From NCBI RefSeq assembly GCF_000702305.1, contig NZ_JNLC01000014.1:62001-126000 (forward strand): a stretch of 64,000 nt of DNA. Direction: 5' to 3'. The notes under the pieces are model-generated. The model was not told the DNA's origin. It saw nothing but the letters and a program-made list of their open reading frames with translations, and did not search any database. Below are positions 16,745-25,005 of the stretch, piece by piece (the stretch's first letter is position 1; each line of letters starts with the position of its first letter). Both the position numbers and the translations under genes were made by a program. Source of the DNA: Allobosea sp. 117. Lineage in GTDB: Bacteria; Pseudomonadota; Alphaproteobacteria; Rhizobiales; Xanthobacteraceae.

Positions 16745-18661
16745 ATGATCACGAGGCCGCCGAAGCCGACCCTCGCCCTCACCGTCGGGGTGGTCGGGCA
16801 TCGTCTCAACAAGCTGCCCGCCGATGCCAGCTCCATCGCGCTCCGCCTCGCGGATGCGTTCCGCGCGGTCGATGCCGCCTGCTCCCGGTTCCACGCCGCC
16901 CATGGCGAGCTGTTCGCGCCGGAAGCGCCGCGGCTGCGGCTGATGACCGGCTATGCCGAGGGCGCCGACCAGCTCGCTATCCACCAGCGCCCGCATGGCT
17001 GGCGGATCGCCGCCGTGCTGCCCTTTCCGCGCGAGCGCTACCGCGAGGACTTCGCGCCGGGGCACAGCGGCGACGGCGGTGACGGACGCGCGGCCTTCGA
17101 CGCGCTGCTGGCGCTCGCCGACACCGTCACCGAGCTGCCCGGCGCGCGCGCCGTTCCCCAGCGGCGGCCCGAGGATGCCGACGACGCCACCGCCTATGCC
17201 GAGGTCGGCGCCTTCCTGCTGCGGCAGGCCGACATCCTCGTCGCGGTATGGGACGGCGCCCGCTCGGCCGGGGCCGGCGGCACGGCGGAGGTGATCGGCA
17301 AGGCGGTGGAGGCGGGGATCCCGGTGATCTGCATCGACACCGACGGCGCGGCGCCGCAGCTCCTGCTGGAGCGCGCGCATGTCGCCCATGCGGCCGGGCG
17401 CCCGGCGGCGGACGAGGCCGCCATAGCGGCGGTGGTGGAGCGGATGCTGGCGCTGATCGAGCGCCCGACGGAACTGCATGACGAGGCGAGCGAGCACCGC
17501 GTGCCGGCCTCGTCCCGGCTCGCCACCTTCCTGAAGGAGCGCTGGCGCCCGGTGTGCCGCTGGACCACCTATGACTGGCTGCGGCGCGGCGCCCGCCCCT
17601 GGAACTGGCGCCTCCGGCTCAGGGCGACGCCGCCGGGCGAGGGCTACACCGACTGGTCCGGCTTTCTCGCCGGGGCACCGAGGGGCGGCGGCTCGCTGGA
17701 GCGCATCGCCGACGTGCTGCACCCGCGCTTCCTCGTCGCCAACAACCTCGCCACGCATTTCTCCCACGTCTATCGCAGCGCCTACATCCTCATCTATCTG
17801 CTGGCGCTGCTCGCCGTCGCCATCGCGCTCTACAGCCTGCTGCCGTTCGACGACCACGGCGACCGGGCCTATGCGCTGGAGCACAAGGCGGTGCTCGTGC
17901 TGGTCGAGCTGATGATCGTCGGGCTGATCATCCTCCTCGTATATCTCGGGCGCCGGCGCTCCTGGCACGACCGTTGGGTCGACTACCGCGCGCTCGCCGA
18001 GATGCTGCGGCACCTGCGCTTCCTCAGCCTGCTCGGCGAATATGGGGGCACCCGGCCGGGGCACGCGCCGCTCACCAATGCCGGCACGGAATGGGTGGTG
18101 TGGTATGTGCGCGCGACCTCCCGCGAGCTCGGCGTGCCGGGCGCGGTGTTCGACGCCGACTATCAGCGCCGCGCGCTGACGGCGACGTGGGACACCGAGG
18201 TGAAGGAGCAGATCGACTACAATCTGCGCAACGCCCATGAGCTCAGCCACCTGCGCCACCGGCTGCACCTCTGGGGCGACATCTGCTTCTTCGGCACGGC
18301 CGGCGTGCTGACCATCTTCCTGCTGGTCTTCGGCTTCGACCACCTGCTGCCGGGCACCGGCGTCGCCGACCTGCTCTATGCGGTGAAGCCCTATGTCTCC
18401 TTCGCCGCCGCCTTCCTGCCGGCGCTCGGCGCGGCCTTCGCCAGCATCAACTTCACCGGTGATTTCGAGGGCTTCGCGCGGCGCTCGGCGCAGACCGCGC
18501 ACGGGCTGGAGGAGCTGGAAGCCGACTACCGGCACGCGCTGGAGGAGCTCGACCTCGAGACCACCAGCGACACGCTGGTGGCGACCGCCCGGATCATGAC
18601 CGAGGACATCAGCTTCTGGCAGTCGCTCTACAGCCACAAGCGGCTGACCCTGCCGAGCTGA
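16745..18661 (+). CDS. SLOG domain fused to four-TM SLATT-like membrane effector
   Basis: 638 residues; ATG at 16745 is preferred to a GTG 24 bases upstream. N-terminal Rossmann-like SLOG/LOG domain (about 10-205): TVGVVGHR (13-20), LMTGYAEGADQLA (67-79, the loop that in relatives binds a nucleotide or its ribose), ADILVAVWDG (162-171), and GGTAEVIGKAVEAGIPVICID (179-199). A linker leads to helix pairs at about 343-401 and 511-570. The segment between them has RWVDYRALAEMLRHLRFL (410-427) and KEQIDYN (487-493), and the tail has IMTEDISFW (617-625). These match the 525-aa protein across the spacer. Inference: the SLOG domain senses or makes a nucleotide signal that opens the membrane part. Confidence 0.75.
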   Translation: MITRPPKPTLALTVGVVGHRLNKLPADASSIALRLADAFRAVDAACSRFHAAHGELFAPEAPRLRLMTGYAEGADQLAIHQRPHGWRIAAVLPFPRERYREDFAPGHSGDGGDGRAAFDALLALADTVTELPGARAVPQRRPEDADDATAYAEVGAFLLRQADILVAVWDGARSAGAGGTAEVIGKAVEAGIPVICIDTDGAAPQLLLERAHVAHAAGRPAADEAAIAAVVERMLALIERPTELHDEASEHRVPASSRLATFLKERWRPVCRWTTYDWLRRGARPWNWRLRLRATPPGEGYTDWSGFLAGAPRGGGSLERIADVLHPRFLVANNLATHFSHVYRSAYILIYLLALLAVAIALYSLLPFDDHGDRAYALEHKAVLVLVELMIVGLIILLVYLGRRRSWHDRWVDYRALAEMLRHLRFLSLLGEYGGTRPGHAPLTNAGTEWVVWYVRATSRELGVPGAVFDADYQRRALTATWDTEVKEQIDYNLRNAHELSHLRHRLHLWGDICFFGTAGVLTIFLLVFGFDHLLPGTGVADLLYAVKPYVSFAAAFLPALGAAFASINFTGDFEGFARRSAQTAHGLEELEADYRHALEELDLETTSDTLVATARIMTEDISFWQSLYSHKRLTLPS

Positions 18662-18742
18662 AATCTCTCCCGGAGGTGCCGGGACGCCGCTTGCGCTGAG
18701 CCGGCGAAGCGTTTACCCGCTTGGGTATCGAAGGAGTTCCCA

Positions 18743-19765
18743 ATGCGCGACGGCAGCCCTATCCTGCTGGGCATCTGCACGGCAATCCTCTGCGTCGCGG
18801 CCCTCTATCTGGCACGCTCCGTCTTCGCCCCGGTGGCCTTCGCGCTGTTCGTCATCGCGCTGGTCTGGCCGCTGCAGCGGGCGCTGCAGGGCGCGCTGCC
18901 GAAGCTGCTGGCGCTGGCCATCACCCTCGTCGTCACCATCACCGCGATCACCCTCGTGGCCTCGATGATCGTCTGGGGCTTCACCCGCGCCGGCCAGTGG
19001 CTGATCGGCAACGCGGCACGCTTCCAGGAGCTCTACGGCCAGCTCGCGCAATGGCTCGACGGGCACGGCCTCTACGCCGCCGGCGAGATCGCCGAGACCT
19101 TCAATGTCGGCTGGCTGATCCGCTTCTTCCAGGGCGTGGCGAGCCGGCTGAACGGCATGGTGGGCTTCGCCGTCGTCACCTTCATCTTCGTCATGCTCGG
19201 CCTGCTGGAGACCGACATCGTCGCCCGCAAGCTCGCAGGCGGGGAAGGCGGCGAGGCGGGCCGGGGCCTGCTGCGGGCCAGCGGGGAGATCGCCGCCAAG
19301 TTCCGCAAATACATGGCGGTGCGCAGCATCATGAGCGTGTTCACCGGCCTCGCGCTGTGGATGTTCACCGCCGCCGCCGGGCTGGAGCTGGCACTCGCCT
19401 GGGGCGTCATCGGCTTCGCGCTGAACTACATCCCCTTCATCGGCCCGCTGGTCGCGACCCTGCTGCCGACCCTGTTCGCGGTGGTGCAGTTCGAATCCTG
19501 GCAGATGGCGGTCGCCGTCTTCTTCGGTATGAACGTCATCCAGTTCTTCAGCGGCAGCTACATCGAGCCGCGCATCGCGGGCAAGGCGCTCGCTATGTCT
19601 CCCTTCCTGGTGCTGCTCGCCGTGTTCTTCTGGAGCTTCATGTGGGGCCTGCCCGGCGCCTTCATCGGCGTGCCGCTGACCATCGCGGCGCTAACGCTCT
19701 GCGAGCAGAGCCCGTCCAGCCAATGGGTGGCGCGGCTGCTCTCCGGCCGGCCAGCGGAAGCCTAG
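18743..19765 (+). CDS. AI-2E family transporter (PerM/UPF0118)
   Basis: 340 residues with about eight hydrophobic helices: paired helices at the N-terminus (about 5-45), a further one after it (about 55-80), then a long amphipathic region and a C-terminal block of helices. The family signature NYIPFIGPLVATLLPTLFA is present near residue 230, as is IEPRIAGKALAMSPFLVLLAVFFW near 275. AAGGAG lies six bases before the start. Members export small solutes or act in Na+/H+ exchange; real substrates are poorly known and autoinducer-2 transport should not be assumed. Its stop is three bases before the following hydrolase gene, so the two are co-expressed. Confidence 0.9.
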   Translation: MRDGSPILLGICTAILCVAALYLARSVFAPVAFALFVIALVWPLQRALQGALPKLLALAITLVVTITAITLVASMIVWGFTRAGQWLIGNAARFQELYGQLAQWLDGHGLYAAGEIAETFNVGWLIRFFQGVASRLNGMVGFAVVTFIFVMLGLLETDIVARKLAGGEGGEAGRGLLRASGEIAAKFRKYMAVRSIMSVFTGLALWMFTAAAGLELALAWGVIGFALNYIPFIGPLVATLLPTLFAVVQFESWQMAVAVFFGMNVIQFFSGSYIEPRIAGKALAMSPFLVLLAVFFWSFMWGLPGAFIGVPLTIAALTLCEQSPSSQWVARLLSGRPAEA

Positions 19766-19768
19766 AGC

Positions 19769-21235
19769 ATGTTCCGACGCGCGCTGAAGATCACCAAATG
19801 GATCGGTGTCGGCGTCGGGCTGACGCTCGTCGCCTTCCTCGGCTTCCGCATCTACTACTCGCAGACCGGCGCGCCGCTGGAGCCCTGGCACACCTTCGTG
19901 CCGGAGGAGATGACCATCGAGGAGATGGACCGCTCCGACTGGGCCGGCTACCTCGCCGCCGAGGCGCGCATCTTCGCGAGCGTCAATGACGAGGTGGTGG
20001 AGAAGCTACCGCCCGGCGAGGATGTGCCCTCGAACCGCTACTTCAAGGGCAGCATCGTCTATCCGCCCTCGCTCACCCAGGACTTCAACCACTCCTACGA
20101 GCTCGAGCCCAGCGGCACGCCGATCGGCGCAGTGGTGCTGCTGCATGGGCTGACCGACTCGCCCTACAGCCTGCGCCACATCTCGCAGCGCTATGTCGAG
20201 GCCGGCTATGTCGCGGTAGCGATCCGCCTGCCCGGCCATGGCACGGTTCCCGCCGGGCTCACCGAGGTGGAATGGGAAGACTGGATGGCGGCGACGCGGC
20301 TCGCCGTGCGCGAGGCGCGCGCCCGCATCGGGGCAGGCAAGCCGCTGCACATCGTTGGCTTCTCCAATGGCGGGGCGCTGGCGCTGAAATACGCGCTCGA
20401 CGCGCTGGACGATCCCAAGCTGACGCGGCCCGACAAGCTGATCCTGATCTCGCCGATGATCGGCATCACCCGCTTCGCGCGCTTCGCCGGCCTCGCCGGG
20501 CTGCCGGCCTTCCTGCCAGCCTTCGCCAAGGCGGCGTGGCTGTCGATCATCCCGGAATTCAACCCGTTCAAATACAACTCATTCCCGGTGAACGGGGCGC
20601 GCCAGTCCTACCAGCTCACCGCCGCGCTGCAGGGCGCCATTGCCGCGCACGCGCAGGCCGGGCGGCTCGGCCAGTTGCCCCCCGCCCTCACCTTCCAGTC
20701 GGTGATGGACTTCACCGTCTCGACGCGCGCGATCATCACCGCCTTCTACAATCTGCTGCCGGCCAATGGCAGCGAGCTGGTGCTGTTCGACCTCAACCGC
20801 AACACCAAGCTCGGCCCGCTGCTGCGCGCCTCCTCCTATGCGGCGCTGATGCGCATGCTGCCGCCGGCGCCGCGCAATTTCCGCTCGACCATCATCTCCA
20901 ATGTCAGCCCGGCCAGCGCCGAGGTCGCCGAGCGGACGACGGAAGCCGGCCAGACGCAGGAGAGCGAGCGGCGCCTCGGGCTGCTCTATCCGCGGGATGT
21001 CTATTCGCTCTCGCATGTCGCCCTGCCCTTCCCGCCGGGCGACGGCCTCTACGGCTCGGACCCCGATCCGGACGAGAATTTCGGGCTGGAACTCGGCGCC
21101 ATGGCGGTGCGCGGCGAGCGCGGGGCGCTGATCGTCAATCTCGACGCGATCATCCGCATGTCGTCGAATCCGTTCTTCCCCTACATGCTCGAACGGATCG
21201 TCGAGACGATGGGGCCAGCAGCGCCTAAGCCCTGA
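19769..21235 (+). CDS. Membrane-anchored alpha/beta hydrolase
   Basis: 488 residues with an N-terminal helix (about 11-27) that anchors the enzyme, most likely facing the periplasm. The hydrolase core begins around residue 110: VVLLHGLTDSPYSLRHIS for the oxyanion hole, GFSNGGALAL with the nucleophile Ser, and a late SLSHVALPF that supplies the His. An insertion of about 100 residues between the nucleophile and the last strands probably forms the lid. The arrangement resembles monoacylglycerol-lipase-like esterases. Coupled to the AI-2E transporter gene three bases upstream, so it may act on a compound that the exporter moves or on membrane lipids; this is inference. Confidence 0.82.
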   Translation: MFRRALKITKWIGVGVGLTLVAFLGFRIYYSQTGAPLEPWHTFVPEEMTIEEMDRSDWAGYLAAEARIFASVNDEVVEKLPPGEDVPSNRYFKGSIVYPPSLTQDFNHSYELEPSGTPIGAVVLLHGLTDSPYSLRHISQRYVEAGYVAVAIRLPGHGTVPAGLTEVEWEDWMAATRLAVREARARIGAGKPLHIVGFSNGGALALKYALDALDDPKLTRPDKLILISPMIGITRFARFAGLAGLPAFLPAFAKAAWLSIIPEFNPFKYNSFPVNGARQSYQLTAALQGAIAAHAQAGRLGQLPPALTFQSVMDFTVSTRAIITAFYNLLPANGSELVLFDLNRNTKLGPLLRASSYAALMRMLPPAPRNFRSTIISNVSPASAEVAERTTEAGQTQESERRLGLLYPRDVYSLSHVALPFPPGDGLYGSDPDPDENFGLELGAMAVRGERGALIVNLDAIIRMSSNPFFPYMLERIVETMGPAAPKP

Positions 21236-21263
21236 GCGGCTCGCCTGTCATTCGGCGCGAGAG

Positions 21264-21346
21264 CTGACCGGCGTCATCGCCGGATCCGTCCCGGCCATCC
21301 ACGCCCTCTCGGTCAGAAGCTGGATCCCCGGGCCATGCCCGGGGAT
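21264..21346. repeat. Nested palindromic intergenic element with strong hairpin
   Basis: Between convergent genes there is an inverted repeat CTGACCG/CGGTCAG (21264-21270 and 21310-21316). A perfect 10-bp stem follows, ATCCCCGGGC with a CAT loop and GCCCGGGGAT (21324-21346). No T-run follows, so it is not a canonical intrinsic terminator, though the stem could still stop or stabilise both converging transcripts. The sequence style (GGATCCCCGGGCATGCCCGG-like) is typical of the palindromic repeats scattered through alphaproteobacterial genomes. Confidence 0.6.
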
Positions 21347-21389
21347 GAAGGCGCGCAGTGACCTCGCGCCGCTCTCTCTGGCAGGCAGC

Positions 21390-21647
21390 TCAGCAGCGCA
21401 CGCGGACCGCGTTGCCGTAGGCGTCACGGGCCCAGCAATCGCGCGGAGCCGTCGCCGCGCCGACCGCCGCGCCGGTGATGGCGCCCACGCCCGCACCAAT
21501 AGCTGCGCCGCGTCCGCCGCCGGCGATGCCGCCGATGACCGCGCCCGTGCCGGCGCCGATGAGCGCGCCGCCGCCGGCCCGCTGCTCGGTGGTGGTGCAG
21601 CCGGCGACCGCGAGGGCAACCAGCGAAATGGTCAGGATCTTCTTCAT
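21390..21647 (-). CDS. Glycine-zipper lipoprotein
   Basis: 85 residues. A short lipoprotein signal ends in VAGC at residue 17, so the mature protein is lipid-anchored. It is followed by a strongly patterned glycine zipper (GALIGAGTGAVIGGIAG and two more turns) that can form a membrane-inserting hairpin, then a short tail with two cysteines near the end (DCWARDAYG, VRC). Members of the YMGG-like Gly-zipper family are small outer-membrane or periplasmic proteins, some stress induced. Lies between the palindromic elements and converges with the hydrolase gene. Confidence 0.82.
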   Translation of the reverse strand: MKKILTISLVALAVAGCTTTEQRAGGGALIGAGTGAVIGGIAGGGRGAAIGAGVGAITGAAVGAATAPRDCWARDAYGNAVRVRC

Positions 21648-21751
21648 CTTCCAGCACTCCTTGGGTGAACAACTTTTCCCGCCCGGCGACGTTCCGGACG
21701 GGCAGGCTCCTGCTTCCGGTCGCTTCCGCCCCCCGGCGGCGCGCTCGGCCA

Positions 21752-21799
21752 GAGCATGTTCCGCGAAAGTTGAAAGACCTTCGCGGCGAGAACGTGCTC
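21752..21799. repeat. Imperfect palindromic repeat (GAGCATGTTC ... GAACGTGCTC)
   Basis: The outer arms GAGCATGTTC (21752-21761) and GAACGTGCTC (21790-21799) pair with one mismatch. Inside them CGCGAAAG and CTTCGCG pair almost fully, leaving a short AT-rich loop. The GAGCATGTTCC start is characteristic of dispersed palindromic repeats in Hyphomicrobiales. It lies between the RND operon end and the divergent lipoprotein start, in a 295-bp gap that otherwise shows no gene. Confidence 0.55.
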
Positions 21800-21942
21800 C
21801 AATCTGTCGGAACAGAGCACTTTCTTGTCGATCAGGCGACGCCGCCCGGTCGGAACGGGCTCAAGGCTCGCGCGGCCGGACTGAACATCGCGTTCGGCCA
21901 ACGCGTAAAACTTGATGTTCCCGTTCACCGCCATGCCCGCGT

Positions 21943-24900
21943 TCAGCCGGCCGGCGCCGGCGCCGAGGCGGGCGTTGCTGCGCGCTCTCCGCCGGCGGTC
22001 GCCAGATAAAGCGCCGGCAGGAAGATCAGGGTCAGCAGGGTAGCGACCAGAAGGCCGCCCATGATGGCAAAGGCCATCGGCCCCCAGAACACGGTCGGGG
22101 CGATCGGGATCATGCCCAGCACCGTCGAGACGGCGGTGAGCATGATCGGCGTGAAGCGGGCGCAGGAGGCATCCAGCACCGCCTCGCGTGCGCTCTTCCC
22201 CGCCTCCCGCTCGGCCTCGATCTGGCCGATCAGGATGACCGCGTTCTTGATGATCATGCCGATCAGCGCCAGCACGCCGAGGATGGCGACGAAACCGAGC
22301 GGCCGGCTGGAGACCAGCAGCGCCAGCACGACGCCGATCAGCCCCAGCGGCGCGACGCTGATGACCATGAAGGTCAGCGAGAAACGCCGGAGCTGGAACA
22401 TCAGCACGGTGAACATGATCAGCAGCATCACCGGCACCACCGCCATGACCGAGGCGAGCGAGGACGCGCTCTCCTCCACCGTGCCGCCGGTCTCGATGCG
22501 GTAGCCGGCCGGCAGGGTCTTCGCCAGCGCCTCGATCTTTGGCGCGAGCTGCGAGACCACCGTCTCGGGAAGCGTACCCGCCTTGATGTCCGACTGCACG
22601 GTGAGGCTCGGCTGCCGGTCGCGCCGCCAGACCAGCGGATAGGTCTGCGCGTAGTCGAAGGTGGCGAACTGGCTGAGCGGCACGGTGCGCACGCCCGGCA
22701 ACGGCACCTGCACGGTGCGCAACGTGTCGAGAGAGACGCGCTGCTCGTCGGTGGCGCGCAGCACGACGTTGACGAGGTAGATGTCGTCGCGCACCTGCGT
22801 CACCGGCGCGCCGGTGATCATAGTGTTCAGCACCGAACCGATCGCCTCGGTCGAGAGGCCGAGCAGGCGCGCCTGGTCCTGATCGATGCGCACGCGGATC
22901 TCGCGGGCGGGCTCGATCCAGTCGTAGTTCACCGTCTCGGTCAGCGGGTCGGCGGCGATCACCTCGGCGAGCCTGAAGGCGATGTCGCGCACCTGCCCCA
23001 GCTCCGGCCCGATCACGCGGTACTGGATCGGCCAGCCGACCGGCGGCCCGAGCTCCAGCGGCGAGACGCGGCTCACCACGCTGGGGAACTCCTCGGCGAG
23101 CAGCTTCACCAGCCTGGCGTGCAGGCGCTCGCGCGCCTCGACGTCCTTCGCCACCACCACGGCCTGACCGAAGAAGTCGTTGGGAAGCTGGGCGTTGAGC
23201 GGAAGATAGAAACGAATGGCGCCACGGCCGACATAGCCGCTCCAGCGCTCGACATCCACATCGCCCTTCAGCGCGTCGTCGAGCCGCTGCATGGCGCGCT
23301 CGGTGGCGTAGATCGAGGCGTTCTGGGGTAGCTGCAGGTCGACCAGCAGCTCCGGCCGGTCCGACGAGGGGAAGAACTGGCGCGGGATCAGCGGCATCGC
23401 CAGCACGGCGAGGACGAACAGCGCGAGGGTGACGGCGACGGTCACCCAGCGGGCGGTCAGCGCGGCGGAGAGGAAGCCGCGATAGATGCGCATTACCCGG
23501 CCCGGCTCGCCGCTGGCGTTCTTCGGCGGCTTCAGCACCACAAGCCCGATCAGCGGCGCGAAGATCACCGCCACCAGCCAGGAGACCAGCAGCGCGATGG
23601 TCACCACCGCGAACAGGGTGAAGGTGTATTCGCCCGCCGAGCTCGCCGCGAAGCCGACCGGCACGAAACCGGCGATGGTGACCAGCGTGCCGGCCAGCAT
23701 GGCGAAGGCGTAGGTCTTGAAGGCGTAGACCGCCGCGACCTCCTTGCGCTCGCCGGCGGCGAGGCGCCCGAGCGTGGCGTCGGTGGTGGTCATGGCGTCG
23801 TCGACCATGAGCGCCAGCGCGATGATCAGCGCGCCGAGCGAGATGCGCTGCATGTCGATGTTCATCAGCCACATGATGGCGAACACCGCCGCCAGCGTGA
23901 GCGGGATGGTGAGTGCCACCATCAGCCCCGCCCGCACGCCTAGCGCGATGAAGCTGACGACGAGGATGATGACGATCGCCTGCCAGAGCGATTCCATGAA
24001 TTCGGAGATCGCGTTCCTCACCGTTACCGCCTGGTCGGCGACGAGGTGCGGCTCGATGCCGATCGGCAGATCGGCGGTGATCGCCGTCATGGCGGCGTCG
24101 ATATTGCGGCCGAGCTGGAGGATGTCGCCGCCCTCGCGCATGGCAATGGCGAGGCCGATGCCCGGCTGGCCGTTGACACGGAACAGCGGGCTCGGCGGGT
24201 CGACGAAGCCGCGTCGCACGGTGGCGATGTCGGCGAGGCGCAGCATCCGCCCGTCGACGGCGAAATTGATGTTGGCGATGTCCTGCTCGGAGCCGAAGGC
24301 GCCGGTGACGTCGATGGCGAGCTTCTCGTCGCCGGTCTGGATGGTGCCGGACGGCTGCACCACGTTCTGCGCCCGCAAGGCGGCGATCAGCGCGCCGCGG
24401 TTGATGCCGAGGCTGGCCAGCTCCTGCATCGAGAACTCGACGAAGATCTGCTCGTCCTGCTCGCCGAGCAGCTCGATCTTGGAGACGTCGGGCACGTTCA
24501 GCAGCTTCGAGCGGGCGCCCTCGACATAGTCGCGCAGCTCGCGATGGGTGAAGCCGTCGGCGGTGAAGCCGTAGATCAGGCCGAAGGTGTCGCCGAACTC
24601 GTCGTTGAAGCCCGGTCCGACCACCCCCTGCGGCAGGGTGTGGCGCATGTCGCCGATGCTTTTGCGCACGTGGTACCAGACGTCCGGCACCTGCGCCGCG
24701 GTGGTGCTGCCCTTCAGGTTGACGAAGATCGTGGTGATGCCGGGGCGCGTATAGCTGCGGATGTTGTCGAGATGCGGCGTCTCCTGCAGCGTGCGCTCAA
24801 GCCGCTCGGTGACCTGCTGCAGCGTGTCCTCGATGCCGGCGCCCGGCCAGGCCGCCTGCACCACCATGGTCTTGATGATGAAGGAGGGATCCTCGGCGCG

Positions 24901-25005
24901 GCCAAGTCGCGTATAGGCAAAGAGCCCCGCGCCGACCACCGCGATCATGAAGTAGATGACCAGCGAGCGCTCGCGGACCGCCCATTCGGAAAGGTTGAAC
25001 CGCAT
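21943..25005 (-). CDS. RND family efflux permease (HAE1-like)
   Basis: 1020 residues, the full length of an RND pump subunit with twelve helices and two large periplasmic loops. The ATG at 25005 overlaps the stop of the adaptor gene (TGATG). Helix 4 carries the proton-relay pair Asp402-Asp403 in LALMVDDAM. The RPGITTIFV and NGQPGIGLAIAMREGGDIL segments are typical of the porter domains. Proton-driven export of amphiphilic or toxic compounds across the envelope is expected, together with the adaptor. No outer-membrane TolC-like gene is in the operon, so a shared one must be used. Substrate unknown. Confidence 0.93.
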   Translation of the reverse strand: MRFNLSEWAVRERSLVIYFMIAVVGAGLFAYTRLGRAEDPSFIIKTMVVQAAWPGAGIEDTLQQVTERLERTLQETPHLDNIRSYTRPGITTIFVNLKGSTTAAQVPDVWYHVRKSIGDMRHTLPQGVVGPGFNDEFGDTFGLIYGFTADGFTHRELRDYVEGARSKLLNVPDVSKIELLGEQDEQIFVEFSMQELASLGINRGALIAALRAQNVVQPSGTIQTGDEKLAIDVTGAFGSEQDIANINFAVDGRMLRLADIATVRRGFVDPPSPLFRVNGQPGIGLAIAMREGGDILQLGRNIDAAMTAITADLPIGIEPHLVADQAVTVRNAISEFMESLWQAIVIILVVSFIALGVRAGLMVALTIPLTLAAVFAIMWLMNIDMQRISLGALIIALALMVDDAMTTTDATLGRLAAGERKEVAAVYAFKTYAFAMLAGTLVTIAGFVPVGFAASSAGEYTFTLFAVVTIALLVSWLVAVIFAPLIGLVVLKPPKNASGEPGRVMRIYRGFLSAALTARWVTVAVTLALFVLAVLAMPLIPRQFFPSSDRPELLVDLQLPQNASIYATERAMQRLDDALKGDVDVERWSGYVGRGAIRFYLPLNAQLPNDFFGQAVVVAKDVEARERLHARLVKLLAEEFPSVVSRVSPLELGPPVGWPIQYRVIGPELGQVRDIAFRLAEVIAADPLTETVNYDWIEPAREIRVRIDQDQARLLGLSTEAIGSVLNTMITGAPVTQVRDDIYLVNVVLRATDEQRVSLDTLRTVQVPLPGVRTVPLSQFATFDYAQTYPLVWRRDRQPSLTVQSDIKAGTLPETVVSQLAPKIEALAKTLPAGYRIETGGTVEESASSLASVMAVVPVMLLIMFTVLMFQLRRFSLTFMVISVAPLGLIGVVLALLVSSRPLGFVAILGVLALIGMIIKNAVILIGQIEAEREAGKSAREAVLDASCARFTPIMLTAVSTVLGMIPIAPTVFWGPMAFAIMGGLLVATLLTLIFLPALYLATAGGERAATPASAPAPAG

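Noticed and set aside
15437..18637. 1066-residue minus-strand frame antisense to the secreted orphan and SLOG-SLATT genes
   Set aside because: Composition is Arg/Gly/Ala/His-rich without any domain, and the plus strand has clear motifs; it is a GC-driven shadow.
7843..18661. CBASS, Thoeris or retron identity for the TIR/patatin locus
   Set aside because: No CD-NTase, no ThsA-like SIR2 or SMODS protein, no reverse transcriptase; parts do not match the known gene sets.
21324..21346. Intrinsic terminator
   Set aside because: The hairpin is strong but no T-run follows on either strand, so it was reported as a palindromic repeat instead.
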